From assembly GCF_002154695.1 (NCBI RefSeq), contig NZ_MTAV01000070.1, positions 1 through 60,987 on the forward strand: DNA of 60,987 bases. Reading direction: 5' to 3'. Source of the stretch: Nostoc sp. T09. Its GTDB lineage: Bacteria > Cyanobacteriota > Cyanobacteriia > Cyanobacteriales > Nostocaceae. The position numbers were made by a program, and so were the translations under genes. Position 1 is the first letter of the stretch, and each line of letters opens with the position of its first letter. The notes under the pieces were generated by a model. The model saw nothing but the letters and a program-made list of their open reading frames with translations, searched no databases and was not told where the DNA came from. Below, piece after piece: positions 8,854 to 18,374 of this stretch.

Positions 8854-9879
8854 ATGACGCAATCTTTAAATCAAGTCACCGAGTGGGAACAACGTCGTGA
8901 TGAGGCAACCCGCTACTACAAGCGGGGAGAATTTCAAGAATATCTCGCACTGGCAACCGAAAATTTAAAGTTGGCTAGAGTCATCCCAGACCGAGCCAGA
9001 GAAGGTTATGCATTGAACGACATTGGTTTAGCTCACCTCGGTTGCTGGCAACCTCAAAGAGCATTAGACTGTTTTTATCAGGCACTTGCGGTTGCTCAAG
9101 AATTTGGTAATGTACGAGCAGAGGCAACTGCACTGAGCAATTTAGGTTCTACCTACAGCCGCCTAGGAAAGTTTTCGCAAGCGCTAGAGTATTTGGACAA
9201 AGCACTTCAAATTTTCCGTAAATTAGAGGACGCTCAAGGCGAAGTTTCCACTCTTAATGATGTGGCACTGATTTATACCAGGTTGGGTGAACCAAAACGA
9301 GCACTGCTGCTGCAAAACCAAATTTTGACCATGCGGCGATTGCTAGGAGACTTTTCTGGTGAAGCAACTACGTTCAATGGTATTGGGTATGCCTATAGTG
9401 CTTTGGGACAATTTGAGCAAGCTCTAGAATATTTTCAAGCAGCATTGCCAATTCAACGGGCTGTTAAAAGTTTAGTTGGCGAAGCCACTACCTTGAATAA
9501 TATTGCCTCTATCTATAGTGATTTAGGACAACCTAAACAAGCACTATTACTCTACCATCAAGTGCTATTAACTCGGCGGGTGCTAAAAGATCGTGCCGGC
9601 GAAGCAACTACGTTGAACAACCTCGGTTTTACTTACAATAGTCTGGCAAATCACTGGCAAGCACTGAAATTATACAAGCAAGCTGTGGCAATTTATAAAG
9701 ATTTAGGCGATCACGTGGGAGAAAGTTCAACTTTCTTGAATATGGGCAGTCTTTACGCCAAAAGAAGACGCAAAAAATTGGCGCTATCATGCTACCGCAA
9801 TGCCCAAGAATTAGCCACGCAAATCCAATATCAACCACTTGTGGAAAAGGTACAACAGTTTATTGATGCATTGTCGTGA
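8854..9879 (+). CDS. Tetratricopeptide repeat protein
   Basis: A 341-residue soluble protein built from about seven 40-residue repeats of the TPR_12 type. Each has the pattern GEATTLNNIG.xY..LGQ..QAL.YY.QAL.I.R. Repeats 3-6 are nearly regular, with the boundary GEATT recurring. No signal peptide, membrane segment or enzymatic domain is present, so it is a cytoplasmic scaffold of unknown partner. The TPR spacing resembles the kinesin-light-chain-like repeats common in filamentous cyanobacteria. Confidence 0.9.
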   Translation: MTQSLNQVTEWEQRRDEATRYYKRGEFQEYLALATENLKLARVIPDRAREGYALNDIGLAHLGCWQPQRALDCFYQALAVAQEFGNVRAEATALSNLGSTYSRLGKFSQALEYLDKALQIFRKLEDAQGEVSTLNDVALIYTRLGEPKRALLLQNQILTMRRLLGDFSGEATTFNGIGYAYSALGQFEQALEYFQAALPIQRAVKSLVGEATTLNNIASIYSDLGQPKQALLLYHQVLLTRRVLKDRAGEATTLNNLGFTYNSLANHWQALKLYKQAVAIYKDLGDHVGESSTFLNMGSLYAKRRRKKLALSCYRNAQELATQIQYQPLVEKVQQFIDALS

Positions 9880-9996
9880 GATTCCAGGCTGCATAAATAA
9901 AATTAAACTCAAAATTTGTCCCTGAGCGTGCTTCTTTTGTAACTCATCATCAGCAGCCAACTCAGGGACTTTATTTATCTAAACAGAATACATCCG

Positions 9997-10142
9997 TCAG
10001 GAGTCAGAATTCAGTACGAATTCTGTACGAGTGGCGGATGAATAAACGGGTATAAAACCCCTACCAAATTTTCAATTTAGTGGTCTTAAATCAGTGGGGG
10101 ATTCAGACCCACCACTGATTTATTCTGAATTCTGACTTCTGA
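9997..10142. repeat. 146-bp MITE-like element with 18-bp terminal inverted repeats
   Basis: Left end tcaggagtcagaattcag (9997-10014) pairs with right end ctgaattctgacttctga (10125-10142), 17 of 18 positions. The middle holds a second hairpin (atcagtggggg against cccaccactgat, one bulge). It has no coding capacity. No target duplication was evident. Confidence 0.8.
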
Positions 10143-10171
10143 ATTCTTCTTCATCAAGATTTATCTATGTA

Positions 10172-10192
10172 GCAGCGGCTAGAAGCCGCTGC
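10172..10192. terminator. Perfect 9-bp hairpin
   Basis: gcagcggct, loop aga, agccgctgc. It sits 18 bp past the stop of the minus-strand beta-barrel-like gene. There is no T-run, so termination is only a guess. Confidence 0.45.
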
Positions 10193-10210
10193 GCAGGAGA
10201 TATGAGTTAA

Positions 10211-10723
10211 CTAGAAACGATAACCTAATCCCGTTTGGAAACTGACAGCATCAGCATCACTATTTCTGTAAGCGTCAATACCCCATTTAGCATCGCCATA
10301 AACAATGACGTTGTTCGCTACCTGTGATTCAGCACCCAAAGTTACTACAGGTGAACTTTGATTACCCAAGGGGGTGTTTTTACCTTCATCAGTGACAAAC
10401 GAGTAACCGCCACCGAAGTAGACGTTAGTATTTTTGGCAATGGGCGCATCATAAGTCACTATCGGCATAATTGCAGTGGCATCACCACCAAACAGAACCG
10501 AACCCCGAAGTGAAACAGGTGTTCTCGGCGCAGTAACCCGTGCTTGGACATTACCGCCAAATTGAGCATCATCATTTCCTTGTCCACCACTGGTTGCACC
10601 AGCAGCAATACCAACACCAATATAGTTGCTGTCAGTACCTGCTGGTTGAGCAGCAGCAATTCCAGCGGAGAGGACAATAGAAGAAACAGCAAGCGCAGAA
10701 GCTGTCAAAGCTCTAAGTTTCAT
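10211..10723 (-). CDS. Small outer-membrane beta-barrel-like protein
   Basis: From the Met at 10723 (preceded by GGAG at good spacing) the protein has a signal peptide (MKLRALTASALAVSSIVLSA, cleaved near AAAQPAG). The mature ~145 residues consist of short alternating strands with Gly turns (VQARVTAPRTPVSLRGSVLF, NVYFGGGYSFV, GLGYRF) and end in a terminal Phe, the typical C-terminal signal for insertion into the outer membrane. No closer family was recognised. An upstream in-frame Met at 10756 lies before the signal peptide and the Shine-Dalgarno and is unlikely. Confidence 0.72.
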   Translation of the reverse strand: MKLRALTASALAVSSIVLSAGIAAAQPAGTDSNYIGVGIAAGATSGGQGNDDAQFGGNVQARVTAPRTPVSLRGSVLFGGDATAIMPIVTYDAPIAKNTNVYFGGGYSFVTDEGKNTPLGNQSSPVVTLGAESQVANNVIVYGDAKWGIDAYRNSDADAVSFQTGLGYRF

Positions 10724-10986
10724 AAATTTCTCCGCACTAGAGTTCAGTGCAATCAATGTTCTCTAGTACTAGAATCCTCTTTTTAAAAGATTTCACCCTC
10801 CTACACTAAGGTCATCCACATGGTTGAATTGTTTTTCATTCTGTTGGGTGAACCTATTTTGAAAAAATGCCAAGGTATTATATAGATTTTTATCTCTACT
10901 ATTATTTATGAAGTAATCGCTGCCGCAATTTTACGCGAAAATGGCTGGCTTTGTATATGTTAGCGATCGCCGTTGATATTAAATTT

Positions 10987-11469
10987 TTAAACACTAGCTA
11001 ACATGGGGTTCGCCATAAAAATTCTCTTGATATTTTCTGGATTCGTCACCGCCATATATTGAGCCGCCATATCTGGTGTGAGCAGTTCTAACATAACTTT
11101 GTTTTCTAACCAAAACTCAATCACGTCAAAGAAAGAATCACGGTTACAACGTAAAACTCGCCAACCTTCGCGTTTGCCAATTTCCTCAATTTCTTCCTGA
11201 CTGCTAGGAACAGAGATGGCTGCATGAGTAGCTGTCATACCATTAGCGGTATTAGTCTGTACAAACTGACACGGACCATCGCCTTCTCCCGGTATTAGCT
11301 TAGTTTCTAACGGATAAACTTCAATTGCTGTGCCTTGTTCGTCCATAGCAAACACCATATAGCTACCCGGATGAGGAAAAAAAGGAAAAGCCTGTCCTTT
11401 CAGAACTTCCGCGATGACTTGGGCAACACGTAGGGGGTTTTGAGCAGCAATAGAAATGTGATAAATCAT
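10987..11469 (-). CDS. VOC/glyoxalase-like protein of unknown function
   Basis: A 160-residue soluble protein starting MIYHISIAAQNPLRVAQVIAEVL, which looks like the first beta-alpha unit of a vicinal-oxygen-chelate fold, with GSYMVFAMDEQGTAIEVYP as a second strand pair carrying an acidic residue. The C-terminal half (VIEFWLENKVMLELLTPDM) resembles the closing strand. Similar proteins are often annotated only as hypothetical. No substrate or partner can be named. Confidence 0.55.
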   Translation of the reverse strand: MIYHISIAAQNPLRVAQVIAEVLKGQAFPFFPHPGSYMVFAMDEQGTAIEVYPLETKLIPGEGDGPCQFVQTNTANGMTATHAAISVPSSQEEIEEIGKREGWRVLRCNRDSFFDVIEFWLENKVMLELLTPDMAAQYMAVTNPENIKRIFMANPMLASV

Positions 11470-12140
11470 AAAATAAATTTCCTTGGATAAAAATTAAGCT
11501 TGTAAGTAAGCAGATTCTGCAAGAATCCTGCTTTGAACCATCAAGTTACTAAAGGTTTGATTATTCTAAGCTTCAAATCCAAGTTGCAAGGTTTCGGAAT
11601 TTTGGACAAAAAGTTTTTGTTGCTTATTTAACTCACGTTGAGCCATTTTTCAATCGCATGATTAAACTTACGTTGGCGTCAACCAGACCGCGCCATTTGA
11701 TCGCTTTCTACATTCCCCTTGTACCGTATTCGCTCAACCGACAAAGGCTATATGTCTTCATGTAGTAAAAAACACTTTATCCTAGCAAAGTGATGAGACT
11801 GCTGTAGGTGCGATCGCTTATTTATTAAAGTAATTACTAGCCCGCGTTAATTAAGATTTTAAACTTATTCTCGTTAGCAACTTGCTGACGACTGATACTG
11901 CGACTATTGATTTCTCAGTTAAATTCCTCCTTTGTGCTGGCTTTATTTACCATTTTTTTAGTTAAAATATTATATGTGCATGAGTAAGCAAGTAGATTAC
12001 TTGGCAGCTAGTAGCCTGTTATTACCATAATTTTATTAGCTAGATTTTAAGTGTTTACTAATAAAAACATCTAAGCTTTAGGCAGAAGTATAAAATATAA
12101 ATTTTCCTTTTTATCACTTTGAAATTTGTTATTTTTAGCT
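11470..12140. other. Long intergenic region
   Basis: About 670 bp of AT-rich sequence between the VOC-like gene (leftward) and the M48 protease gene (rightward). It contains one HIP1-like site and no ORF with coding character. Confidence 0.5.
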
Positions 12141-12902
12141 ATGATTTCGAGAATGCGTAAAGGGTTTTCTGTAGTACTTGGTATGGGAACTGCTGTAGGT
12201 GTAGGATTAACATCGCTTGCACCAGCCAATGCAATTCCTTGGGGTCAGCTAATATTTAATGGTGTTCAGTTGTTGCAACTTTCAAATGTTTCACCGCAGC
12301 AAACAGTCGCCCTAGGACAAAATATTCACCAGCAAGTAAAACAAAATTACAGACTTGATTCCAGTTCTCAAACCAATACTTACGTTAACCGTGTTGGTCA
12401 ACGGTTGGCAAGAGCAAGTAACTGCTCTCAAATTCCTTTTCACTTTTATGTAGTTCGAGACTCTAGTATTAATGCCTTTGCAACCACAGGTGGTTATGTA
12501 TATGTCAATACTGGACTATTAAAAGCTGTAGATAATGAAGACCAATTGGCATCTGTTATGGGACATGAAATTGGTCATATTTGCAACAACGACCTTATCA
12601 AGAAGTTGAAACAAACGCAACTTGCTCAAGGTGCAGCCTCGCTTGCTGGTTTAGACCAAAGTGCTGTAACCGCCATAGCTTATAAGCTAGCTGTAGATTT
12701 ACCTAATAGCCGCGAAGCAGAATATAATGCTGATGACAAGGGATTGCAGTATATGAAACGCGCTGGGTATAACCCAAAAGCTATGCCTGCATTTCTCAAG
12801 AAATTACTTCGGCAATCTTCTCAACCGTCATTTTTGAGCGATCACCCAGGAACCCAAGAGCGGATTTCTCTTATAGAAAGAAAAATTGCTAATGGTAGGT
12901 GA
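12141..12902 (+). CDS. M48 family zinc metalloprotease, exported
   Basis: The protein has a signal peptide (SVVLGMGTAVGVGLTSLAPA, cleaved near ANA) and the M48 catalytic motif HEIGH inside VMGHEIGHICNNDL. The third zinc ligand is the Glu in NSREAEYNADDKGL, and GGYVYVNTGLL upstream is typical of the BepA/LoiP group. Such periplasmic proteases degrade misassembled outer-membrane proteins. No TPR tail is present (length 253), so it is the short form. The ATG at 12141 is preferred over an in-frame TTG at 12126. It converges on the dihydroorotase-type gene. Confidence 0.92.
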   Translation: MISRMRKGFSVVLGMGTAVGVGLTSLAPANAIPWGQLIFNGVQLLQLSNVSPQQTVALGQNIHQQVKQNYRLDSSSQTNTYVNRVGQRLARASNCSQIPFHFYVVRDSSINAFATTGGYVYVNTGLLKAVDNEDQLASVMGHEIGHICNNDLIKKLKQTQLAQGAASLAGLDQSAVTAIAYKLAVDLPNSREAEYNADDKGLQYMKRAGYNPKAMPAFLKKLLRQSSQPSFLSDHPGTQERISLIERKIANGR

Positions 12903-12963
12903 TACCGCTTCAAAAAATGTTTGCCACAGATACCTTAGATTACTAAAAAATTTGGTAGTAATG

Positions 12964-12989
12964 GTGAGTGACGCGATCGCGTCACTCAC
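12964..12989. terminator. 26-bp perfect palindrome containing HIP1, likely bidirectional terminator
   Basis: gtgagtgacgcga is followed directly by its complement tcgcgtcactcac, with gcgatcgc in the centre. It lies between the convergent M48 and dihydroorotase-type genes, 15 bp from the latter's stop codon. Confidence 0.6.
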
Positions 12990-13004
12990 TTTAAATGATG
13001 CTGT

Positions 13005-14321
13005 TCAACACCAAATCTGGACAACACGACCTTGTAACTGTTGCCCTAGCCAAGGTGTATTACTAGAAAGGGTATGAAGATTTTTTCTCTCGACTTTCCA
13101 GTTTTGTTGAGGGTCAAATAACACCAATTCTGCTTTTTGATTTGGTTCCAGCGCACTCACTTTTTGTGTCAAACACTCTGCTGGTCGAGTACTCAAAGCA
13201 CCCCATAATTCTAAAGCTGTAAATTCCCCAGTTTCTACAAGATGCTGCCATAACAAAGGTAATGCCAACTCTAAACCAATTGCTCCTGGTGGTGCTTCAG
13301 CAAAGGCTTGGACTTTTTCTTCGTAGGTGTAGGGTGCGTGGTCAATGGCGATCGCATCTATAATTCCTCTACGTACACCCTCACGTAAAGCTACCACATC
13401 GCTGGGATTACCTAACGGTGGCTCTAAATGCAAGCTGGTGTTATAACTTTTAACTGCTTTGGTATCTAGTAACAAATGCATCCAAGTGGTGCTGGCGGTG
13501 ATCGGTAAACCAGCAGCTTTAGCTGAAGCAATTAATTCCACACTGCGGGCTGTGGAGACACGCATAATATGTACATGAGAATTGCCTGTGGCGGCTACCA
13601 ATTCCAATAAAGCTGCGATCGCAGATGTTTCTGCGCTTTGGGGTATCGGTGGTAATCCCAGACGAATCGCATCTGACCCTTCTCGCATTACCCCATTGGC
13701 GGCTAATTGCTGGTCACAAGGCCAAAAAGCTACTGGTTTACCCAAAGGTAAGAGATATTCTAATACCCGCCTCACCAACCCCAAATTTTCCCTCGGTTGA
13801 CCATCAGTAAAGCCAACTACTCCAGCTGCTGCTAAATCTGCTAATTCTGTTAATTGCTTTCCCGCTAGATCCAAGGTGATAGCACCCCAGATATGAAGAC
13901 GAGGGAGAAGGGAAGACGCGGAGAAACTATTAATAACCTCTCCGCATCCCCTTGCCTTTGCCTCCTCTTGTCCTCTTCTGTTCTTCTGCAACTGTGCCAC
14001 AAGCGCCGGGTTATCGATGGCTGGAGATGTGCTGGGTAAGATGCTGACTCTGGTAAAACCGCCAGCCGCAGCCGCTTGTAACAAAGATAAGAGAGTTTCT
14101 CGCTCTTCAAACCCTGGTTCGCCAGAGTGGCTGTACAAATCCACCAATCCCGGTCCTAGAACTAATCCCCGACAATCTCTGATTTGAGTTTCGGAATTGA
14201 TGTCGGTAATGTGCGCGGCGAGCGCTTGAATATGACCATCAGCAATTAGCACATCAGCTAGTTGGTCGGTTCCAGAAACCGGGTCAATCACCCGTACTTG
14301 TTGTAGCAATTCAGTTGTCAT
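13005..14321 (-). CDS. Dihydroorotase-family (class I) protein with degenerate metal site
   Basis: The 438-residue length and overall pattern match class I dihydroorotase, which closes carbamoyl aspartate to dihydroorotate in pyrimidine synthesis. Matches include GLVLGPGLVDL, GGFTRVSILPSTSPAIDN, VSTARSVELI, IDAIAIDHAPYTYEEK and GAIGLELALPLL. However, the HxHLR motif after GLVDL reads YSHSG: the first zinc-binding His and the substrate-binding Arg are missing. The usual HxxHVST reads HIMRVST, and TDHAPH reads IDHAPY. It may therefore be a non-catalytic homologue, like the pseudo-dihydroorotases that partner aspartate transcarbamoylase in some bacteria, or an enzyme with a changed activity. The histidine phosphatase gene lies 84 bp upstream on the same strand. 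Confidence 0.82.
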   Translation of the reverse strand: MTTELLQQVRVIDPVSGTDQLADVLIADGHIQALAAHITDINSETQIRDCRGLVLGPGLVDLYSHSGEPGFEERETLLSLLQAAAAGGFTRVSILPSTSPAIDNPALVAQLQKNRRGQEEAKARGCGEVINSFSASSLLPRLHIWGAITLDLAGKQLTELADLAAAGVVGFTDGQPRENLGLVRRVLEYLLPLGKPVAFWPCDQQLAANGVMREGSDAIRLGLPPIPQSAETSAIAALLELVAATGNSHVHIMRVSTARSVELIASAKAAGLPITASTTWMHLLLDTKAVKSYNTSLHLEPPLGNPSDVVALREGVRRGIIDAIAIDHAPYTYEEKVQAFAEAPPGAIGLELALPLLWQHLVETGEFTALELWGALSTRPAECLTQKVSALEPNQKAELVLFDPQQNWKVERKNLHTLSSNTPWLGQQLQGRVVQIWC

Positions 14322-14405
14322 GTGAGCTATCAGCTATTACCTATCAGTGCTTCAACTGTTTGTCTATTGTGATTTATCTGTTGACCGACAGCTTAACACT
14401 GACCT

Positions 14406-15758
14406 CTACAATGCCCCAGCTGCCGTTTTATCTAATACGCCTTCACCTAAGTGAGTTGTGATGTTCATTGCTTGCAGCACTGGTAAACCATCAGGACCAG
14501 ATGGGTAATCAATGACGCTGACTGCGCCATTACCCTGGCGAAAATTCCAGAAATTTTCTGATGGTAAACCCAGAATATGGCATAGCAAAGTTTTGTTAGT
14601 AGCGTCGTGAGCCACTACTAATCCAGTTTTAAGTTGACTTTTTGATGCTGCTTGCACAATTGATTGCCAAGCTGCAACGCTACGTTCCCACACTTGCTGT
14701 AAATTTTCCCCTTCGGGCATTTGTACTTCTGCTGGTGTTATTCGCCAGCGTTCCAACTCTCCTGGAAACTCTTGCTCTATTTCTGTTTCTAATTTTCCTT
14801 CCCAAAGTCCGTGACTGATTTCCCTTAAACCATCTTGCAATTCCAACTTTACACTAGGATGGTGCTGCAAAATAATCTCTGCTGTTTCTTTGGGACGAAG
14901 CATTGAGCTGCTAATGGCAAAGTCAATGGCGACATCTTGGAGAAATTCTCCAGCTTTTTGCGCCTGTTTTCTACCGTTGTCGTTGAGCGGAACGTCAATT
15001 TGCCCCTGAAACCTGGTTTGGCGATTCCATTCTGTTTCTCCATGACGTACCAGCAACAATCGTACTCCTTGATGTTCTGGTCGCAATGTAGGGAGAGTTT
15101 CTCCTGCATGTTGGGTCTGATTCAACGACTCTAGTTGAACTGGATCTCCCAAACCCCCAACAAAATTTAAAACGGTGATGCCACAGTTAGATTGTTGTAT
15201 GGAATGGTAGCGGCTTGGGGGAATGCCTAGCGCCGTGCTGATCAGGGCGCGATTAATACCGTTATGCCCAACTATCAGAATAGTTTCACCTTGATGATGA
15301 GGCAAAATTTCCTCCCAAAACTGCCGCGCCTGCTCATACAAAGCCAGAACAGGAAAATGTTCTCTGCTCCCCTCTGCATCATTAAGCAGCATCCGCAGCT
15401 CGTGGGGGCTTTCTTTCCAAGTGCGGTAGTCTTCGGCAAACTTCTGCTTGACATCAGCAGTCAACATTTCTGCCCACAAAGGCAGGTCTATTTCCAGCAG
15501 CTTATCGAAAGTTTGGGGAACGGCAGAGGTTCCAGTCTGAGTTGTCAACTCACTGTGAATAATCTCTGCTGTTTGCTTCGCTCGCTGTAAGGGGCTGCTG
15601 TAAATTGCGTTAAATAGAATATTGCTGAGGGCCTTGCCTACTTTAGTGGCATCGTTCCGACCTTTTTCTGTTAATCTTGACACGTCAGTGCGCCCTTGGA
15701 TGCGCTTTTCAGTGTTATAGCTGCTTTGACCGTGGCGTACAATGATGACACGAGTCAC
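14406..15758 (-). CDS. Tandem histidine phosphatase (phosphoglycerate mutase-like)
   Basis: Two histidine-phosphatase domains lie in one 450-residue chain. The first starts at residue 3 (VIIVRHGQSSYN, with QGRTDV and YSSPLQRAKQTAEII; second His in ILIVGHNGINRALI). The second starts near residue 231 (LLLVRHGETEWN, QGQIDVPLNDNGRKQA, SSSMLRPKETAEII; second His in LVVAHDATNKTLL). Both keep the RHG catalytic His, so both look active. Some cyanobacterial enzymes of this family are metal-independent phosphoserine phosphatases; that is one possibility here, with glycolytic mutase or sugar-phosphate phosphatase as alternatives. It may be co-transcribed with the dihydroorotase-type gene. Confidence 0.88.
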   Translation of the reverse strand: MTRVIIVRHGQSSYNTEKRIQGRTDVSRLTEKGRNDATKVGKALSNILFNAIYSSPLQRAKQTAEIIHSELTTQTGTSAVPQTFDKLLEIDLPLWAEMLTADVKQKFAEDYRTWKESPHELRMLLNDAEGSREHFPVLALYEQARQFWEEILPHHQGETILIVGHNGINRALISTALGIPPSRYHSIQQSNCGITVLNFVGGLGDPVQLESLNQTQHAGETLPTLRPEHQGVRLLLVRHGETEWNRQTRFQGQIDVPLNDNGRKQAQKAGEFLQDVAIDFAISSSMLRPKETAEIILQHHPSVKLELQDGLREISHGLWEGKLETEIEQEFPGELERWRITPAEVQMPEGENLQQVWERSVAAWQSIVQAASKSQLKTGLVVAHDATNKTLLCHILGLPSENFWNFRQGNGAVSVIDYPSGPDGLPVLQAMNITTHLGEGVLDKTAAGAL

Positions 15759-16125
15759 TGGTCTTACCCTCCTCTATCTAAAGGACTAATTTTACTGCAA
15801 ACTGGGTTGGCAGGATGATCAATTACAGCAATGTGCATGTATGGTATTTATAAAATGTATAAAAATTAACTTTTATCATTTTAGTAGTGTGTGCTCTGAT
15901 GTTCTTCAGAGGCGATTGCAAACCTCAGGGTGAAATTTAGGCGAGGAAGCAAAGCTAATTTATGATAAACTACGGTAAACCGATGAGTTTATCAATTATT
16001 TAGATATGCCACCATCAATCATGTAATTTTTAGTAAAAAATTTCAAGGTGGCGCTGGAATTTATAGGTATCTTTGCGTTGTATCAGATAGAGAGTGAAAT
16101 TCTCATAATTTGAGGAATTAAGGTC
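15759..16125. other. Intergenic region between divergent genes
   Basis: AT-rich spacer serving the leftward phosphatase gene and the rightward NIL-domain gene. No repeat or clear promoter pattern was recognised. Confidence 0.4.
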
Positions 16126-16737
16126 ATGGCTTTATCTACAATTGTTGATTCGATGGTGAGCTATATCTGCATTCGCATTCCGCTGCAATGTCATCCCCAA
16201 CCTGTTATTTCACAATTAATTTCTCGCTATGGCTTAACAGTTAATATTGCCGCAGCTTTTTTAGAAGGAAATACTCAAGACAACGGTTGGTTTAATTTGG
16301 AGATTCAAGGTAGTTTTCAAAAAATAGAAGCAGGACTTGCTTATCTACAATCACTAAATATAGATATTGAGCACCTAAATACTAAAACTCTAGTAGCAGA
16401 AGATAAAGAAAAGCTCAAACTCTTATGTGCCAACACCAATGTTTGTAGGCAGGTGCAGTCAAATCAGCAGATACAAAGCAATACACCAGAAGTTAATTTA
16501 ACTAGTAAAAAAAATCGCGCAAAGTTTCAAGTCTGCATTCCCAAAAATTACCGTTCTTCTCCGGTAATTGCCGGGCTGGTTGCTTGCTATGGTTTAACGG
16601 TGAACATTGCCAAGGCTGAGTTGGATAAGGATACTGAAAATGATGGGAGGTTTGATTTGGAAATTTGGGGCAGTTCACAACAAATTATTTTTGGCTTGAG
16701 GTATCTAAAACAACTAGGTTTACAAATTTGGTTGTAA
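16126..16737 (+). CDS. Two-NIL-domain protein
   Basis: The 203 residues hold two copies of a NIL-like (ferredoxin-fold, ACT-like) domain. Copy 1 (residues about 10-85) has VISQLISRYGLTVNIAAAFL, DNGWFNLEIQGS and AGLAYLQSLNIDIEHL. Copy 2 (about 130-203) has VIAGLVACYGLTVNIAKAEL, DGRFDLEIWGS and FGLRYLKQLGLQIWL. NIL domains sit at the C-terminus of methionine ABC-transporter ATPases, where they bind substrate; stand-alone forms occur in cyanobacteria with unknown role. A ligand-sensing function is inferred. The gene stands 114 bp before the selenium-binding protein gene on the same strand. Confidence 0.85.
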   Translation: MALSTIVDSMVSYICIRIPLQCHPQPVISQLISRYGLTVNIAAAFLEGNTQDNGWFNLEIQGSFQKIEAGLAYLQSLNIDIEHLNTKTLVAEDKEKLKLLCANTNVCRQVQSNQQIQSNTPEVNLTSKKNRAKFQVCIPKNYRSSPVIAGLVACYGLTVNIAKAELDKDTENDGRFDLEIWGSSQQIIFGLRYLKQLGLQIWL

Positions 16738-16851
16738 AACGATACAAAACTTCTATTAAGTTGTGAGATTTTTCGTAAAGGCTGTCATTCAGAACTGCTA
16801 CATAAAAAATAGGATGTGTAAATTATTCATAGCTTTTAGAGGTATTCAACT

Positions 16852-18204
16852 ATGACTCATGCTTGCTGTGGACCTGGTTATGCTTCTCCAGAAGCAGCCA
16901 TCAAGGCAGAATCGGAAAAAGTGCTTTATGCGATCGCTCTTTATACTGGTACGGGAATAGAAGAGCCTGATTATCTCGCCACCGTAGATGTTGATCCAAC
17001 ATCCCCTACTTATTCCCAAGTGATTCATCGCTTATCTATGCCTTACATTGGGGATGAGTTACATCATTTTGGCTGGAATGCGTGTAGCTCTTGTCACGGC
17101 GACATTAGTAAATCCCGGCGATTTACTATTATCCCAGGACAACGCTCTAGCAGGATTTATATTGTTGATACAGCAGACACCAAAGCCCCAAAACTGCACA
17201 AAGTCATTGAACCTGAAGAAATTAAACAAAAAACTAACTTAACAGCTCCCCACACAGTACACTGCCTAGCAGATGGTCATGTGATGATTTCCATGCTGGG
17301 TGATAGCCAGGGAAATGGCCCCGGTGGCTTTTTATTACTAGATGAAAATTTTGACATTGCTGGGCGTTGGGAACACAATGCCAATGGCATGAACTTTAAC
17401 TATGACTTCTGGTATCAGCCGCGTCATAACATCATGGTGAGTAGCGAATGGGGCGCACCCAAAACCTATTATCCTGGTTTTGATCTCAACGATGTCACAG
17501 CTGGTAATTATGGTCAGCACATACATTTTTGGGATTGGTCAAAACGCGAGATTATTCAAAGTTTTGATTTGGGACAAGAAGGGTTAATTCCTTTAGAAGT
17601 GCGCTTTCACCATCACCCTGATAGCACTCATGGATTCGTCGCAGCTGCACTCAGCAGTAATGTTTGGCATTGGTATAAGCCTAACGGTCATTGGCAAGTA
17701 GAAAAAGTCATTGATATTCCATCAGTGGAAGTAGAAGGCTGGCCTATACCCGTGCCATCCTTAATTACTGATATCTTGATATCAATAGATGATCGCTATG
17801 TTTACTTCTCCAACTGGCTGCATGGAGATATTCGCCAATATGATATTAGCGATCCTTCCCATCCCAAACTTACCGGACAGGTTTGGTGCGGTGGTTTGCT
17901 AGGAAAAAGTGGCGAAATTCAAGGGCATAAATTAGCTGGTGGTCCCCAGATGTTACAGCTGAGTCTGGATGGTAAGCGGCTTTACGTGACCAATTCTTTA
18001 TTCAGCACTTGGGATAATCAGTTTTATCCTGACTTAGCTAAGAACGGCTCATATTTATTGCAGATTGACTGCGACACGGAAAACGGTGGTCTGAAAATCA
18101 ACGAAAATTTCTACGTTGACTTTGGTAAAGAACCCGCTGGTCCCTCTCGTGCTCATGAGATGCGCTATCCTGGCGGTGATTGCACCTCTGATATTTGGGT
18201 GTAA
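16852..18204 (+). CDS. Selenium-binding protein 56 family (methanethiol oxidase-like)
   Basis: Full-length 450-residue member of the SBP56 family. It starts [12 protein letters not shown] and contains the hallmark [17 protein letters not shown] segment (His and Cys residues used for metal or selenium binding), then [32 protein letters not shown] and the closing [16 protein letters not shown]. Family members are cytoplasmic beta-propellers; some oxidise methanethiol to formaldehyde, hydrogen sulfide and peroxide using copper. The coding region follows a GAGGT ribosome site. A GC-rich hairpin lies downstream. Confidence 0.95.
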   Translation: MTHACCGPGYASPEAAIKAESEKVLYAIALYTGTGIEEPDYLATVDVDPTSPTYSQVIHRLSMPYIGDELHHFGWNACSSCHGDISKSRRFTIIPGQRSSRIYIVDTADTKAPKLHKVIEPEEIKQKTNLTAPHTVHCLADGHVMISMLGDSQGNGPGGFLLLDENFDIAGRWEHNANGMNFNYDFWYQPRHNIMVSSEWGAPKTYYPGFDLNDVTAGNYGQHIHFWDWSKREIIQSFDLGQEGLIPLEVRFHHHPDSTHGFVAAALSSNVWHWYKPNGHWQVEKVIDIPSVEVEGWPIPVPSLITDILISIDDRYVYFSNWLHGDIRQYDISDPSHPKLTGQVWCGGLLGKSGEIQGHKLAGGPQMLQLSLDGKRLYVTNSLFSTWDNQFYPDLAKNGSYLLQIDCDTENGGLKINENFYVDFGKEPAGPSRAHEMRYPGGDCTSDIWV

Positions 18205-18270
18205 TTGACTATCAGGCATGGGGGTATCCATACCGAATATTTGTCGAAGAATGCCACAAATGTATTCGTA

Positions 18271-18290
18271 GGGTCGGGGTTTCCCCGCCC
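18271..18290 (+). terminator. GC-rich hairpin after selenium-binding protein gene
   Basis: gggtcgggg, loop ttt, ccccgccc, with one bulged T, followed by tttat. It is probably a terminator; the sequence also resembles a common cyanobacterial intergenic repeat. Confidence 0.55.
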
Positions 18291-18374
18291 TTTATGAAAA
18301 GGTGAGTGAGACTTCATACAGCCATCACTACAAGTCACACACAGTGTTCATAAGTTTACATTTTAGGATTTAAC

